Shown here: positions 33,099 through 41,297 of the stretch, one piece after another
Layout: each line of letters opens with the position of its first letter
Position numbering within the stretch: position 1 is the first letter of the stretch
Origin: Ketobacter sp036337295
Lineage (GTDB): Bacteria; Pseudomonadota; Gammaproteobacteria; Pseudomonadales; Ketobacteraceae
Direction: 5' to 3'
Assembly (NCBI GenBank): GCA_036337295.1
Contig: JAYZEN010000007.1
Coordinates: 434,001-498,000, forward strand
DNA: 64,000 bases
Position numbers and translations under genes: made by a program
Notes under the pieces: generated by a model
Databases searched by the model: none
What the model was told of the DNA's origin: nothing
Seen by the model: the letters and a program-made list of their open reading frames with translations, nothing else

Positions 33099-34261
33099 GG
33101 TTTGGTCCCGGGGAATATGCCCATGGTTTTACAGATGATGCCCAACATGACTTCGTCCGCACCGCCACCTATGGAAGCCAGGCGACTGTCACGATAGGAT
33201 CGGGATACCAGGTTGTCCCACATGTAACCCATGCCGCCCCAATACTGCAGGCAACTGTCAGTGATCTCCCGGGCCAGGCGTCCGGCTTTCAGTTTGCACA
33301 TGGAGGCCAGTTGCAATGCGTGTTGTGGATGGGCGCCGTTGATGTATTGCTCGCAGGTGCTGTATACCAGTGCCCGCAGCGCTTCCAACTCGGTTTGCAG
33401 TTCCGCGAAGCGGAAATGGATCACCTGGTTATCAATCAGCTTCTGGCCAAAGGCGTCGCGCTGCTGGGTGTATTCGATGGTGGCTTTGATCACCGAGTCC
33501 AGCCCGCCAATGGCATTGGCGGCACCCCACATACGCTCCTCCTGAAACTGCATCATCTGGATCATGAAGCCCTGACCTTCTGCGCCGATCAGGTTGCGTT
33601 GAGGCACCTTCACATTGTCAAAAAATACCTGGGCGGTGTCGGAGGATCGCATGCCCAGTTTGTCCAGCGGTTGCGACAGGGTGATGCCGGCCGCATCCCG
33701 GGGTACCAGGATGAGGGACTTGTTTTTGTGTTTGGCGTCGTCGCTGGTGTTGGCCAGCAGGCAGTACCAGTCCGCCTGGGTGGAGCTGGTGATCCACATT
33801 TTGCTGCCGTTGATGACGTAGTCATCGCCCTGCTTGCTGGCTCGGGTTTTGATATTGGCAACGTCGGAACCGGCGCCCGGCTCGCTGACGGCGATGGATG
33901 CCACCATCTCGCCTTTGATGGCGGGTACCAGGTACTCTTTGCACAGGGCTTCGTTACCAAAGCGGGCCAGGGCCGGGGTGGCCATGTCGGTCTGCACACC
34001 TATGGCCAGAGGTACCCCGCCGCAATGGGCGCGGCCGAATTCTTCTGCCGCCACCAGGTTGTAAGAATAGTCCAGACCCATGCCGCCGTACTGTTCCGGT
34101 TTGCTGATGCCCAGCAAGCCCAGGTCGCCCAGTTTTTTGAACAGCTCATGGGCGGGGAAGGGTGGTTGTTGCTCCCATTGTTCCACGTTGGGATTGATTT
34201 CGTGGTCCACAAAATTGCGGACGGTGCGGCGCAGTTCTTCATGTTCCTGGGTGAATTGCAT
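33095..34261 (-). CDS. atuD: citronellyl-CoA dehydrogenase
   Basis: Acyl-CoA dehydrogenase assigned to oxidise citronellyl-CoA to geranyl-CoA. 388 residues from ATG 34261, with AGAGGA 8 bases upstream. SIAVSEPGAGSDVANIKTRA and WITSSTQADWYCLLA (FAD site), then QFQEERMWGAANAIGGLDSVIKATIEYTQQRDAFGQKLID, a family stretch with its catalytic-side Glu. The C-terminal QYWGGMGYMWDNLVSRSYRDSRLASIGGGADEVML matches the acyl-CoA dehydrogenase signature 2. Function is set by context between atuC and atuE. Confidence 0.9.
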   Translation of the reverse strand: MQFTQEHEELRRTVRNFVDHEINPNVEQWEQQPPFPAHELFKKLGDLGLLGISKPEQYGGMGLDYSYNLVAAEEFGRAHCGGVPLAIGVQTDMATPALARFGNEALCKEYLVPAIKGEMVASIAVSEPGAGSDVANIKTRASKQGDDYVINGSKMWITSSTQADWYCLLANTSDDAKHKNKSLILVPRDAAGITLSQPLDKLGMRSSDTAQVFFDNVKVPQRNLIGAEGQGFMIQMMQFQEERMWGAANAIGGLDSVIKATIEYTQQRDAFGQKLIDNQVIHFRFAELQTELEALRALVYSTCEQYINGAHPQHALQLASMCKLKAGRLAREITDSCLQYWGGMGYMWDNLVSRSYRDSRLASIGGGADEVMLGIICKTMGIFPGTKP

Positions 34262-34324
34262 GGTCTGGTTCCTCTCCAAAATTCCAAATCAAAATTTCAA
34301 AAATAAAATCGGGTTGGGGCCGGG

Positions 34325-35941
34325 TCAAAGCCGGGCCACACCGTAACTGTTGGATTGCAACGGCCGTGCTCTGGCTTCTTTTTGGGTATCCAGTACAAAG
34401 GCCAGCACAGCCCGTGTATCCCGGGGATCGATAATGCCGTCATCCCAGAGGTGGGCGGTTCCGTACAGCGCAGTGGATTGCTTCTCCAGGTTCAGCGCGG
34501 TGGTTTGCTCCAGCATGTCCAGCACTTTTTCATCCGGTTCCATGCCCATGGCCCGTTGTTTTTGTTCTGCCACAATGCGCAACACCTTGCCGGCCTGGGC
34601 GCCACCCATGACCGCGGTTTTGTTGTTGGGCCAGGCGAAAATAAAATGCGGATCGAGGCCCCGCCCACACATGGCGTAGTTGCCGGCGCCGTAAGAGCCA
34701 CCCACCACCACGGAAAATTTGGGTACGCGGGCATTGGCCACTGCCTGAATCATCTTGGAGCCATGTTTGATGATGCCGTTGCTTTCGGATTCGGTGCCCA
34801 CCATGAAACCGGTGGTGTTGTGCAGAAACAGTAAGGGCACCTGTTTTTGGTCGCAAAGTTGAATGAACTGTGCAGCTTTGGTGGCGCCGGCGGTGGTGAT
34901 GGGGCCATTATTGCCGATCACCCCGAGGGTGTGGCCCTGCAGCTCTATCCAGCCACATAAGGTTTGCTGGTCGTACTCGCTTTTAAAATCCAGGAAATCA
35001 GAATCGTCGGCAATGCGGGCGATGATTTCACGGCAGTCGTAGGGTCGCTTGGCGTCGTTGGGTACCACACCCAGCAGTTCCTCCGCATCGTAGCGGGGTG
35101 GCTTGATGGATTTTTGCCGCCACTGGGGCAGCTGTTCCTGCCAGGGGATTTTGCGCATCACTTCCCGCGCCAGGCGAATGCCGTCGGCATCATCTTCTGC
35201 CAGGTACTCGGCGGTACCCGCGGTACAGGCGTGCAACTCTGCACCGCCCAGGGATTCATCGTCGGCGATCTCTCCCGTGGCGGCTTTCAACAGGGGTGGG
35301 CCAGCCAAAAACATTTTGGTGCGATTGCGCACGGCGATGATGTAATCGGACAGGCCTGGCTGATACGCGCCACCGGCGGTGGCATTGCCGTGCACCACGG
35401 TCACCTGGGGAATGCCGGCGGCAGACAGGCGGGCCTGATTGGCAAAGCTGCGGGCACCCTCCACAAAAATTTCACCGGCATAGTTCAGGTTGGCGCCACC
35501 GCTCTCCGAAAGGGTGATCACCGGCAGTTTGTTCTGCGCCGCGATCTCGTGCAGGCGCAGCGATTTATGCAGTCCGGCGGGGGAGATGGTGCCGCCTTTG
35601 ATAGCGCTGTTGTTGGCCACCACCAGGCAACGTGCGCCGGTTACATAACCGATGCCGGCAACAATGCCACCACCGGCGGTGCTGCCATCCTTGTCGTCAT
35701 GCATTTGGTATCCCGCCAATGACATCAGCTCCAGGAACGACGAGCCCGGGTCCAGCAAATGTTCAATACGCTCCCGCGGCAGAAGTTGCCCGCGCTTCTC
35801 AAATTTTGGGCGCGCTTTTTCCTCGGTGGCTTTGATCTTGTCTTCAAGGGCGCGGAACTCAGAGACCAGATTCAACATGTGTTCACGGTTGGCCTTGAAT
35901 TCCTCACCACTTACATTCAGTTCGCTTTCCAGAATGGGCAT
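34325..35941 (-). CDS. atuC: geranyl-CoA carboxylase beta (carboxyltransferase) subunit
   Basis: Carboxyltransferase subunit, partner of AtuF. 538 residues from ATG 35941, one base after the atuB stop. Crotonase-like N- and C-terminal halves: GGGIVAGIGYVTGARCLVVANNSAIKGGTI, PVITLSESGGANL, then VHGNATAGGAYQPGLSDYI in place of the GSCTAGGAYVPAM stretch usual in methylcrotonyl-CoA carboxylase, and GNNGPITTAGATKAAQFIQLC, GGSYGAGNYAMCGRG. The changed loop and the atu neighbours favour geranyl-CoA over methylcrotonyl-CoA as substrate. This is inference, not proof. Confidence 0.88.
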   Translation of the reverse strand: MPILESELNVSGEEFKANREHMLNLVSEFRALEDKIKATEEKARPKFEKRGQLLPRERIEHLLDPGSSFLELMSLAGYQMHDDKDGSTAGGGIVAGIGYVTGARCLVVANNSAIKGGTISPAGLHKSLRLHEIAAQNKLPVITLSESGGANLNYAGEIFVEGARSFANQARLSAAGIPQVTVVHGNATAGGAYQPGLSDYIIAVRNRTKMFLAGPPLLKAATGEIADDESLGGAELHACTAGTAEYLAEDDADGIRLAREVMRKIPWQEQLPQWRQKSIKPPRYDAEELLGVVPNDAKRPYDCREIIARIADDSDFLDFKSEYDQQTLCGWIELQGHTLGVIGNNGPITTAGATKAAQFIQLCDQKQVPLLFLHNTTGFMVGTESESNGIIKHGSKMIQAVANARVPKFSVVVGGSYGAGNYAMCGRGLDPHFIFAWPNNKTAVMGGAQAGKVLRIVAEQKQRAMGMEPDEKVLDMLEQTTALNLEKQSTALYGTAHLWDDGIIDPRDTRAVLAFVLDTQKEARARPLQSNSYGVARL

Positions 35942-35942
35942 G

Positions 35943-36821
35943 TCAGGTATTCCCGTCAGTGTTAAACAGGTCCGGGATTTCCTCCCGGTGGAAGCCGCCA
36001 AAGGGCTGGCTGCGGTTATGGGCCTGCAACGGCATAATGGCGACGTTGCCTTGCGACGCGGCGCCATCAATACGGAGGGTGGTGCCACTGATGAAGGCCG
36101 CGGCGTCGCTCAGCAGGAAGCAAATGGCGGAACTCACTTCCGCTTCGTTACCCATGCGTCCCAGGGGAACCGCCGCCCGCAGCGTTTTGATGACACTCTT
36201 GAAACTGTCTGGATAGGTGTCCATGCCACTGGACATGATCCACCCTGGTGCGACGGCATTCACCCTCACCCCGGCGCCGCCCCACTCGTAAGCTGCGGTT
36301 TGAGTGAAATTCACCATGCCGGCCCGGGCGGCACCGGAGTGCCCCATGCCGGGCATCCCGTTCCACATGTCCGCGACGATGTTGACGATGGAACCGCCTT
36401 GTTGCGACATGGATTGATTAAATACTTCCCGGGCCATCAGGAAACCACCGGTGAGGTTGGTGGCAATCACCGCGTCCCAGCCTTTTTTGCTGATGGCCAG
36501 CAATGGGGACGGGAATTGGCCACCGGCATTGTTCACCAGCCCGTGGATGCGGCCATGGTCGTTGACGATGCTGCCGACCACGGCTTTCACCGCGTCCTCA
36601 TCCCGTATGTCGCAGCTGTGGAAGTCGCACCGGCCACCGTCTTCGACAATCTCGTTGTGAACCTTTTCCAGCTTTTCAGTTTTACGACCCACCAGGGTGA
36701 CGTGGGCACCCAGCGCCGCGATCTCGTGAGCGGTACAACGGCCAATGCCGCTGCCGCCACCGGTCACGATGATGGTTTGATCCTTGAACGTATCCGCTTT
36801 GAAGACAGAACGGTATCCCAT
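35943..36821 (-). CDS. atuB: short-chain dehydrogenase AtuB-like
   Basis: SDR oxidoreductase in the atu cluster, thought in Pseudomonas to take part in oxidising citronellol or its aldehyde. 292 residues. The NAD(P) site is VTGGGSGIGRCTAHEIAALGAHVTLVGR. NNAGG follows. In the active-site position the sequence reads HSGAARAGMVNF, with no YxxxK tyrosine. The usual Tyr is replaced (S-G-A-A-R-A). That matches the 2,4-dienoyl-CoA-reductase-like SDR branch, which lacks the Tyr, so alcohol oxidation by the standard mechanism is doubtful. ATG 36821, 5 bases after the atuA stop. Confidence 0.85.
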   Translation of the reverse strand: MGYRSVFKADTFKDQTIIVTGGGSGIGRCTAHEIAALGAHVTLVGRKTEKLEKVHNEIVEDGGRCDFHSCDIRDEDAVKAVVGSIVNDHGRIHGLVNNAGGQFPSPLLAISKKGWDAVIATNLTGGFLMAREVFNQSMSQQGGSIVNIVADMWNGMPGMGHSGAARAGMVNFTQTAAYEWGGAGVRVNAVAPGWIMSSGMDTYPDSFKSVIKTLRAAVPLGRMGNEAEVSSAICFLLSDAAAFISGTTLRIDGAASQGNVAIMPLQAHNRSQPFGGFHREEIPDLFNTDGNT

Positions 36822-36826
36822 GACGC

Positions 36827-38647
36827 TTAATCCTGTGTGCTGTGCAGTGATTGATTGTGCAGTGATTGATAAAGTTCAGCGCTGACCGGTACGGGAAAAT
36901 CCAGCAGCTGTTGCGCGTATGCTTTGCCCTGGGGATCAATGCGCAGGCTGCAGATACCGCCACCGCCCAGGCTGTTTTCCAACAGGAAGTTGATTGCCCG
37001 CAGACCCGGCAGCAACCAGGCTTTCACCCGCGGCTTCCCATCGAAAGTATGCGCCATATAGCGCGCCACTGCCGACGGTGTCAGGGCTGCCTGGATGTAG
37101 GGGAGGAACTCGTCGCGCCGGGCAATGACGCCAATGTTGGCGTGGTCGCCTTTGTCGCCACTGCGGGCCCAGGCCAGCGCCACCAGGGGGACTGAGCGAT
37201 CTGCTTCGGCTTCACCGGCGGACTCGGTTGCAATGGTTGGGTTCGGTTCGCTGAACTCGTGGTTTTCTGTATCGGGTGTCACCGGCAGCGTGCGGCCCTC
37301 CAGCTCTGTTGCCACGCTGACGGCAGACTTCGGCAGCAGGCAGGAAAACAGGCGAATCACCGGAGATACCTTCGGGCGCCCCCCAACAATGCCGGTAATG
37401 CCTGGTGCCATGCCGGTGGCGGCCTGGGCGATCTCCCGGGAAAACAACTCCAGGGCTTTTTTATCCCGGTGCGCGGCTGCGATTTTGACTACCACCTCCC
37501 GCGGCTTCTGAACGCGCCTGTTGGCACCATAAGTGGCCTCGGTGCCCAATATTTCCACGTGGGTTTTGTCGAAGTCGCCCAGTCCTTTTGCCTGCAACAG
37601 GCCGCTGGTTTTCTGCAGCAGGGCCTGGCTGACTTTCTGCGCCTTGTGCTCGGCGTCAATCCCGGCCAGCACAAACGACGCGGTGACGCGGAAACCATCG
37701 GGGTAGGTGGCGGAAACTTTATAGTTGCCCGTGGGGGCACAGCCTTTTGCCCCTTGCACCAGAACCCGGTGATCCGCCACCTGTTGCACGGTGACCCGGG
37801 TGAAGTCACAGATTACATCCGGCAGGTAGTAGGCGTTGGGGTTGCCAATCTCATACACCAGTTGCTCGGCGACGGTGGCTTCCGATACCAGCCCCCCGGT
37901 GCGCTCCGGCTTGGTGACCTCGAAGTGCCCGTCGGCATGGCATTCCACGATGGGAAATCCCATATTGTGGTAATCCGGCACGCTTTCCCAATCTGTGAAA
38001 TTACCGCCGGTGCACTGGGCACCGCATTCGATGATGTGGCCGGCCAGGCTGCCCTGGGCCAGTTTGTCGTAGTCGTTCCAGCGCCAGCCGAATTCATGCA
38101 CCAGTGGCGCCAGAACCAGGGCGCTGTCCACCACCCGTCCGGTGATGACGATATCGGCCCCGGCCTGCAATGCGGTGACGATGGCAGGGGCGCCCAGGTA
38201 GGCGTTCATGCTCACCAGAAACGGGGGCAGCTCTGCCTGGCTGAACATTTCCCGGATGCCCTGTTGTTGCAGGTCGGGCATGCTGGGCATCAGGTCGTCG
38301 CCGGTGACCACTGCCACTTTCAACGCAAGGCCGGCTTGTTCCACCAGGCTGCGGATGGCCGCCGCACAACTCTGCGGATTGACGCCCCCGGCGTTGGTGA
38401 TGATTTTAGTGCCCTTGGCGGCGATTTCCGGCAGCAGGGGGGCCATGATGGTGGCGACGAAGTCGGTGGCGTAGCCGGCCTTGCTATCCTTCATGCGCAT
38501 GCCGGCCATGATGGACATGGTGATCTCAGCAAGATAATCGAAGACCAGGTAATCCAGATCTGCCTGTCGGATCAACTGCGCGGCGGCGCTCTCGGTATCG
38601 CCCCAGAAGGCGGCGGCACAGCCGATTTTTATGGTGTTGTTGGTCAT
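36827..38647 (-). CDS. atuA: acyclic terpene utilization protein AtuA
   Basis: First gene of the cluster, required for growth on citronellol/geraniol in Pseudomonas, but its biochemical role is unsettled. 606 residues from ATG 38647. The large N-terminal AtuA domain (about 1-445) has IGCAAAFWGDTESAA, DYLVFDYLAEITMSIMAG, AKGTKIITNAGGVNPQSCA, AGADIVITGRVVDSALVLAPLVHEFGW. A smaller C-terminal domain (about 495-600) has LAWARSGDKGDHANIGVIAR. No cofactor motif is recognised. The GGAG is 12 bases before the start, so an earlier TTG at 38674 cannot be excluded. Divergent from a TetR gene. Confidence 0.9.
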   Translation of the reverse strand: MTNNTIKIGCAAAFWGDTESAAAQLIRQADLDYLVFDYLAEITMSIMAGMRMKDSKAGYATDFVATIMAPLLPEIAAKGTKIITNAGGVNPQSCAAAIRSLVEQAGLALKVAVVTGDDLMPSMPDLQQQGIREMFSQAELPPFLVSMNAYLGAPAIVTALQAGADIVITGRVVDSALVLAPLVHEFGWRWNDYDKLAQGSLAGHIIECGAQCTGGNFTDWESVPDYHNMGFPIVECHADGHFEVTKPERTGGLVSEATVAEQLVYEIGNPNAYYLPDVICDFTRVTVQQVADHRVLVQGAKGCAPTGNYKVSATYPDGFRVTASFVLAGIDAEHKAQKVSQALLQKTSGLLQAKGLGDFDKTHVEILGTEATYGANRRVQKPREVVVKIAAAHRDKKALELFSREIAQAATGMAPGITGIVGGRPKVSPVIRLFSCLLPKSAVSVATELEGRTLPVTPDTENHEFSEPNPTIATESAGEAEADRSVPLVALAWARSGDKGDHANIGVIARRDEFLPYIQAALTPSAVARYMAHTFDGKPRVKAWLLPGLRAINFLLENSLGGGGICSLRIDPQGKAYAQQLLDFPVPVSAELYQSLHNQSLHSTQD

Positions 38648-38752
38648 AGGAGATATGGGCTCCGTTCTATTCAAATCCGGTCAGGTTAATTCTGCCCGGT
38701 TTCAGTTGGTCTGGGTGCTGCGCTTGGCGTTTCATTATCGGTTCGCTACACT

Positions 38753-38770
38753 ACCAAGCAAGCGCTTGGT
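38753..38770. promoter_or_regulatory. operator-like palindrome between atuA and tetR
   Basis: ACCAAGC-AAGC-GCTTGGT, a perfect 7-bp inverted repeat, 106 bases upstream of atuA and 119 bases upstream of the divergent TetR gene. A single half-site GCTTGG recurs at 38722-38727. AtuR of P. aeruginosa is reported to bind inverted repeats in the atuA-atuR gap, so this is the best candidate for its operator here. Confidence 0.6.
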
Positions 38771-38888
38771 TTGTAAAGTGTCCCGGTTTCCATTTCCAGA
38801 TCTTTTGTGGAAATTTGTTAGTGGCTGGGGTACAAGGCCCTGATCTTCAGTAAAGTACGCAACCGATTGAAAATACAGGTTTTGATGA

Positions 38889-39491
38889 ATGGCACGTAAA
38901 CCCGGAAAATTACCCAATGGCATGGATGACACTCCCAGGGGGCGACTGCTGGCGGCGGCGGCACACCTGTTTCGCAGCAAGGGCTTTGAGCGCACCACGG
39001 TGCGTGACCTGGCCCAGGAAGTGGGAATCCAGTCCGGCAGTATCTTTCATCACTTCAAAACCAAAGAGGAAATCCTGCGCTGCGTGATGGAGGAGGTGAT
39101 CCACTTCAATACTGAGCGCATGCGGGAAGGGTTGATGCAGTCCAGCGACCCACGGGAGAAGTTGCTGGCCCTGATCCGCTCGGAACTGGTGTCCATCAAC
39201 GGCGACACCGGTGAGGCCATGGCGGTGCTGATTTTCGAGTGGCGCTGCCTGAAACCGGAAAGTCAGACCCACATCCTTGAGTTGAGATCGCACTATGAGC
39301 GCATGTGGCTGGATACCCTGGCGGAATGCCGCGAGGCTGGCCTGATTGCAGCGGAGCGGGACCTGTTCGTGTTGCGTCGATTGCTGGCGGGGGCGGTGAG
39401 TTGGTCCCACTACTGGTATAAACCCGGCGGTCCGCTGGATATCCAACAATTGGCGGAACAGGCTCTGTACCTGGCTCTCAAAGAGGGTTGA
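38889..39491 (+). CDS. atuR: TetR-family regulator, probable AtuR
   Basis: TetR/AcrR protein divergent from atuA, the position of the atu repressor AtuR. 200 residues. The helix-turn-helix is at about 15-62 (RGRLLAAAAHLFRSKGFERTTVRDLAQEVGIQSGSIFHHFKTKEEIL). The all-helical ligand domain contains IFEWRCLKPESQTHILELRSHYERMW and a C-terminal SWSHYWYKPGGPLDI stretch typical of repressors that sense acyl-CoA-type ligands. The 38753 palindrome is its likely operator. The name rests on context. A more general acyl-CoA-sensing TetR is the alternative. Confidence 0.8.
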   Translation: MARKPGKLPNGMDDTPRGRLLAAAAHLFRSKGFERTTVRDLAQEVGIQSGSIFHHFKTKEEILRCVMEEVIHFNTERMREGLMQSSDPREKLLALIRSELVSINGDTGEAMAVLIFEWRCLKPESQTHILELRSHYERMWLDTLAECREAGLIAAERDLFVLRRLLAGAVSWSHYWYKPGGPLDIQQLAEQALYLALKEG

Positions 39492-39774
39492 TCAATCAGT
39501 TGAACAGGCTCTGTTTTTCGTCGGAATGACCTGTTTTTACAAGTATTCATCGGCTGCCTATGTTTGATCTGCGGGTGGTTTCGTTACGTCACAAACAGGT
39601 TTAATAAAATTACAAATATACGCTCTTATCCCTCCTCCGATTGCTGATAGTATTCCCAAAGGGCGTGAAAACAGCCCAACCCATAGGGTTTTCACAAGCC
39701 GGCCTTGACCCGGTGTCGATGGGGAGAAAACCCTTACAAATTTATAAAACAAAAAAAATAATAGGTGGTTGGTT

Positions 39775-40461
39775 ATGAACACACCGGAAAAGTCACCCGG
39801 CGAAAGCGGTTTTTCCATTGAGCGGGGACCCGACGCACGAGAGCGTATTCTGGCCGCGGCTGAATCGCTGTTTGCGGTGCGGGGATTTGAGGGGGTTTCC
39901 ACCACTCAAATCGCGAAAGTTGCAGGCATCACTCAACCTCTCATTCACTATCACTTCAAGAACAAGGAAGCACTTTGGAAAGCGACGATTTCGCGCTTGT
40001 TTTCAAAACTTTCCCAAGAGTTTTCAGCTGAAGTGAAAATGCTCAGCCATAAAGATGATCGCCGTTATCTGGTGGAGATGATGCGCTGCTACGTATCCTT
40101 TGTGGCGCGTTACCCACAGTATGGCCAGTTCATCATGCGGGAAGGGGTGCAGGAATCCCCCAGACTGCAATGGATGGTGGAAGAATGGCTGAAGCCCATG
40201 CTGGACCAGTTCCACGATATCTATGAGAAGGGCATTTCTGAAGGCTGGATGAAAGACATCCCTTTTCCCCAGCTGATCATTCTGATCACCGCTTCCGCCA
40301 GCCAGTTCTTTTCCATGGCGCCTTTGGTGAAAGAGCTCTATGGTGTGGACGCTTCCTGCCCTGAACAGGTGTTGGCGCACTCAGACGCTGTGGTGGAAGT
40401 GGCCGTGAATTCGATTTTGCGTGAACCCATTGCCCGGCAGTCGGAAGCCGCGACGGTTTAA
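39775..40461 (+). CDS. TetR-family transcriptional regulator
   Basis: Second TetR protein, unrelated in its ligand domain to the one before. 228 residues from ATG 39775 with AGGTGG 6 bases upstream. A 25-residue flexible N-terminus precedes the helix-turn-helix (about 24-70: ARERILAAAESLFAVRGFEGVSTTQIAKVAGITQPLIHYHFKNKEALW). The C-domain reads YPQYGQFIMREGVQESPRLQWMVEEWLKPMLDQ, a TetR_C pattern also seen in regulators of fatty-acid or efflux genes. Targets are unknown. A 31-base imperfect hairpin with GTGAAAAC/GTTTTCAC arms lies upstream at 39665-39695 and could be an autoregulatory site. Confidence 0.88.
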   Translation: MNTPEKSPGESGFSIERGPDARERILAAAESLFAVRGFEGVSTTQIAKVAGITQPLIHYHFKNKEALWKATISRLFSKLSQEFSAEVKMLSHKDDRRYLVEMMRCYVSFVARYPQYGQFIMREGVQESPRLQWMVEEWLKPMLDQFHDIYEKGISEGWMKDIPFPQLIILITASASQFFSMAPLVKELYGVDASCPEQVLAHSDAVVEVAVNSILREPIARQSEAATV

Positions 40462-40484
40462 TTGCAAATTCGGGTCAGTTTGGT

Positions 40485-40511
40485 AAAAAGCCGCCTCGGG
40501 GCGGCTTTTTT
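40485..40511 (+). terminator. terminator after second TetR gene
   Basis: AAAAAGCCGCC-TCGG-GGCGGCTTTTTT, a perfect 11-bp stem with T-run, 23 bases after the TetR stop. Confidence 0.88.
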
Positions 40512-40538
40512 GTGCCCGCTTATCACTGGAGGCAGCTC

Positions 40539-40733
40539 ATGATTGGCAACGGTTTTCCCTATGGCAGGACCGGCTATGTGATTCTGGAAGAGGGGGAGAT
40601 CAACCCGTCCACGTTGCAGTTGGATGTGCGTCACTATTTGGTGGTCCGGCCCAACGGCGAGCAAGTGTCAGGTAACTTTTCCTTCCCGGAGGCGCAGCAG
40701 TTTATTCAAGAGGAAGAGTCAAAAGGCAAATAA
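40539..40733 (+). CDS. small protein of unknown function (64 residues)
   Basis: 64 residues from ATG 40539 with a textbook GGAGG 6 bases upstream. It begins MIGNGFPYGRTGYVILEEGE and continues through LQLDVRHYLVVRPNGEQVSGNF to SFPEAQQFIQEEES. The alternating hydrophobic pattern suggests a small beta-sheet followed by one helix, and it has no signal peptide or cysteine. I do not recognise the family. It lies just after a terminator and before the tRNA-Val/tRNA-Asp promoter, so it is a single-gene unit. The strong ribosome-binding site supports expression. Confidence 0.72.
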   Translation: MIGNGFPYGRTGYVILEEGEINPSTLQLDVRHYLVVRPNGEQVSGNFSFPEAQQFIQEEESKGK

Positions 40734-40829
40734 AAAGAATAAGTTAGCAGTCATGCACAGAAAATGTGCGGGGAAAGCGAAGTGGTCGCTAACATGGCAA
40801 AATTATTTCATCTTTTTTCCAATTATCGT

Positions 40830-40857
40830 TTGACAGCACCCCTGAATTTCGTAAAAT
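40830..40857 (+). promoter_or_regulatory. promoter of the tRNA-Val/tRNA-Asp operon
   Basis: TTGACA (consensus -35) and TAAAAT at 16-base spacing, followed by a GGCGCCC discriminator, typical of a strong, ppGpp-sensitive stable-RNA promoter. The first tRNA begins 15 bases after the -10. Confidence 0.85.
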
Positions 40858-40871
40858 GGCGCCCACTTCTC

Positions 40872-40947
40872 GGGTGGTTAGCTCAGCTGGGAGAGCATCG
40901 CCCTTACAAGGCGAGGGTCACAGGTTCGATCCCTGTACCACCCACCA
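40872..40947 (+). tRNA. tRNA-Val (TAC)
   Basis: 76-base cloverleaf. Acceptor GGGTGGT/ACCACCC, D-arm GCTCAGCTGGGAGAGC, anticodon stem-loop TCGCC-CTTACAA-GGCGA with TAC, T-arm GGTTCGATCC, encoded ACCA. Followed after 5 bases by tRNA-Asp on the same transcript. Confidence 0.97.
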
Positions 40948-40952
40948 GATCC

Positions 40953-41029
40953 GGAGCGGTAGTTCAGTTGGTTAGAATACCGGCCTGTCACGCCGGGGGT
41001 CGCGGGTTCGAGCCCCGTCCGCTCCGCCA
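40953..41029 (+). tRNA. tRNA-Asp (GTC)
   Basis: 77-base cloverleaf. Acceptor GGAGCGG/CCGCTCC, D-arm GTTCAGTTGGTTAGAAT, anticodon loop CTGTCAC with GTC, T-arm GGTTCGAGCC, encoded GCCA. Second gene of the Val-Asp tRNA pair. Confidence 0.97.
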
Positions 41030-41034
41030 CTATA

Positions 41035-41071
41035 AAGAGGCTTGCTTCACAAGAGCAAGCCTCTTTTTTTT
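41035..41071 (+). terminator. terminator of the tRNA-Val/tRNA-Asp operon
   Basis: AGAGGCTTGC and GCAAGCCTCT pair perfectly over a 9-base loop, followed by a seven- to eight-T run. Confidence 0.92.
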
Positions 41072-41213
41072 GCCTCCGATTTCCCTGGCCCGGTCACACG
41101 ATTGTCATTGTGTTGGGCTTTACTATCTCTGCATTCGAGACAGCACCCATTTGTTGGCGCGATCTTTGAATGTTATCTTTGCAGCATGGCTGTAACTTAT
41201 AAAGGAGGTAGTA

Positions 41214-41297
41214 ATGATGGAACACTATCAGGATGAGCTGCTCGATACCGATGAGTTCGAGTTTGATGATGAAGTGGATGACGCCTTTGAGATGTGA
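41214..41297 (+). CDS. 27-residue acidic microprotein overlapping its terminator
   Basis: Short open frame (27 codons plus stop) with the strongest Shine-Dalgarno in the window, AAAGGAGG, 5 bases before the ATG. The peptide begins MMEHYQDELLDTDEFEFDDE and continues VDDAFEM: 13 of 27 residues are Asp or Glu, with no Lys or Arg. Its last six codons form the left arm of a terminator hairpin with the stop codon in the loop. It has a candidate promoter (TTGTTG 41151, TATCTT 41174, 17-base spacing). Function is unknown. An acidic small protein binding basic partners or DNA-binding proteins is one idea without evidence. Confidence 0.6.
   Translation: MMEHYQDELLDTDEFEFDDEVDDAFEM

Noticed and set aside
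32274..36821. Leucine/isovalerate (liu) degradation cluster
   Set aside because: The genes would fit in part, but AtuA is present, no HMG-CoA lyase is found, and the order matches atu rather than liu.
37259..38689. 476-codon open frame antisense to atuA
   Set aside because: It mirrors the high-GC third positions of atuA, which matches its family over its whole length; the antisense product is His/Gly/Gln-rich without any domain.
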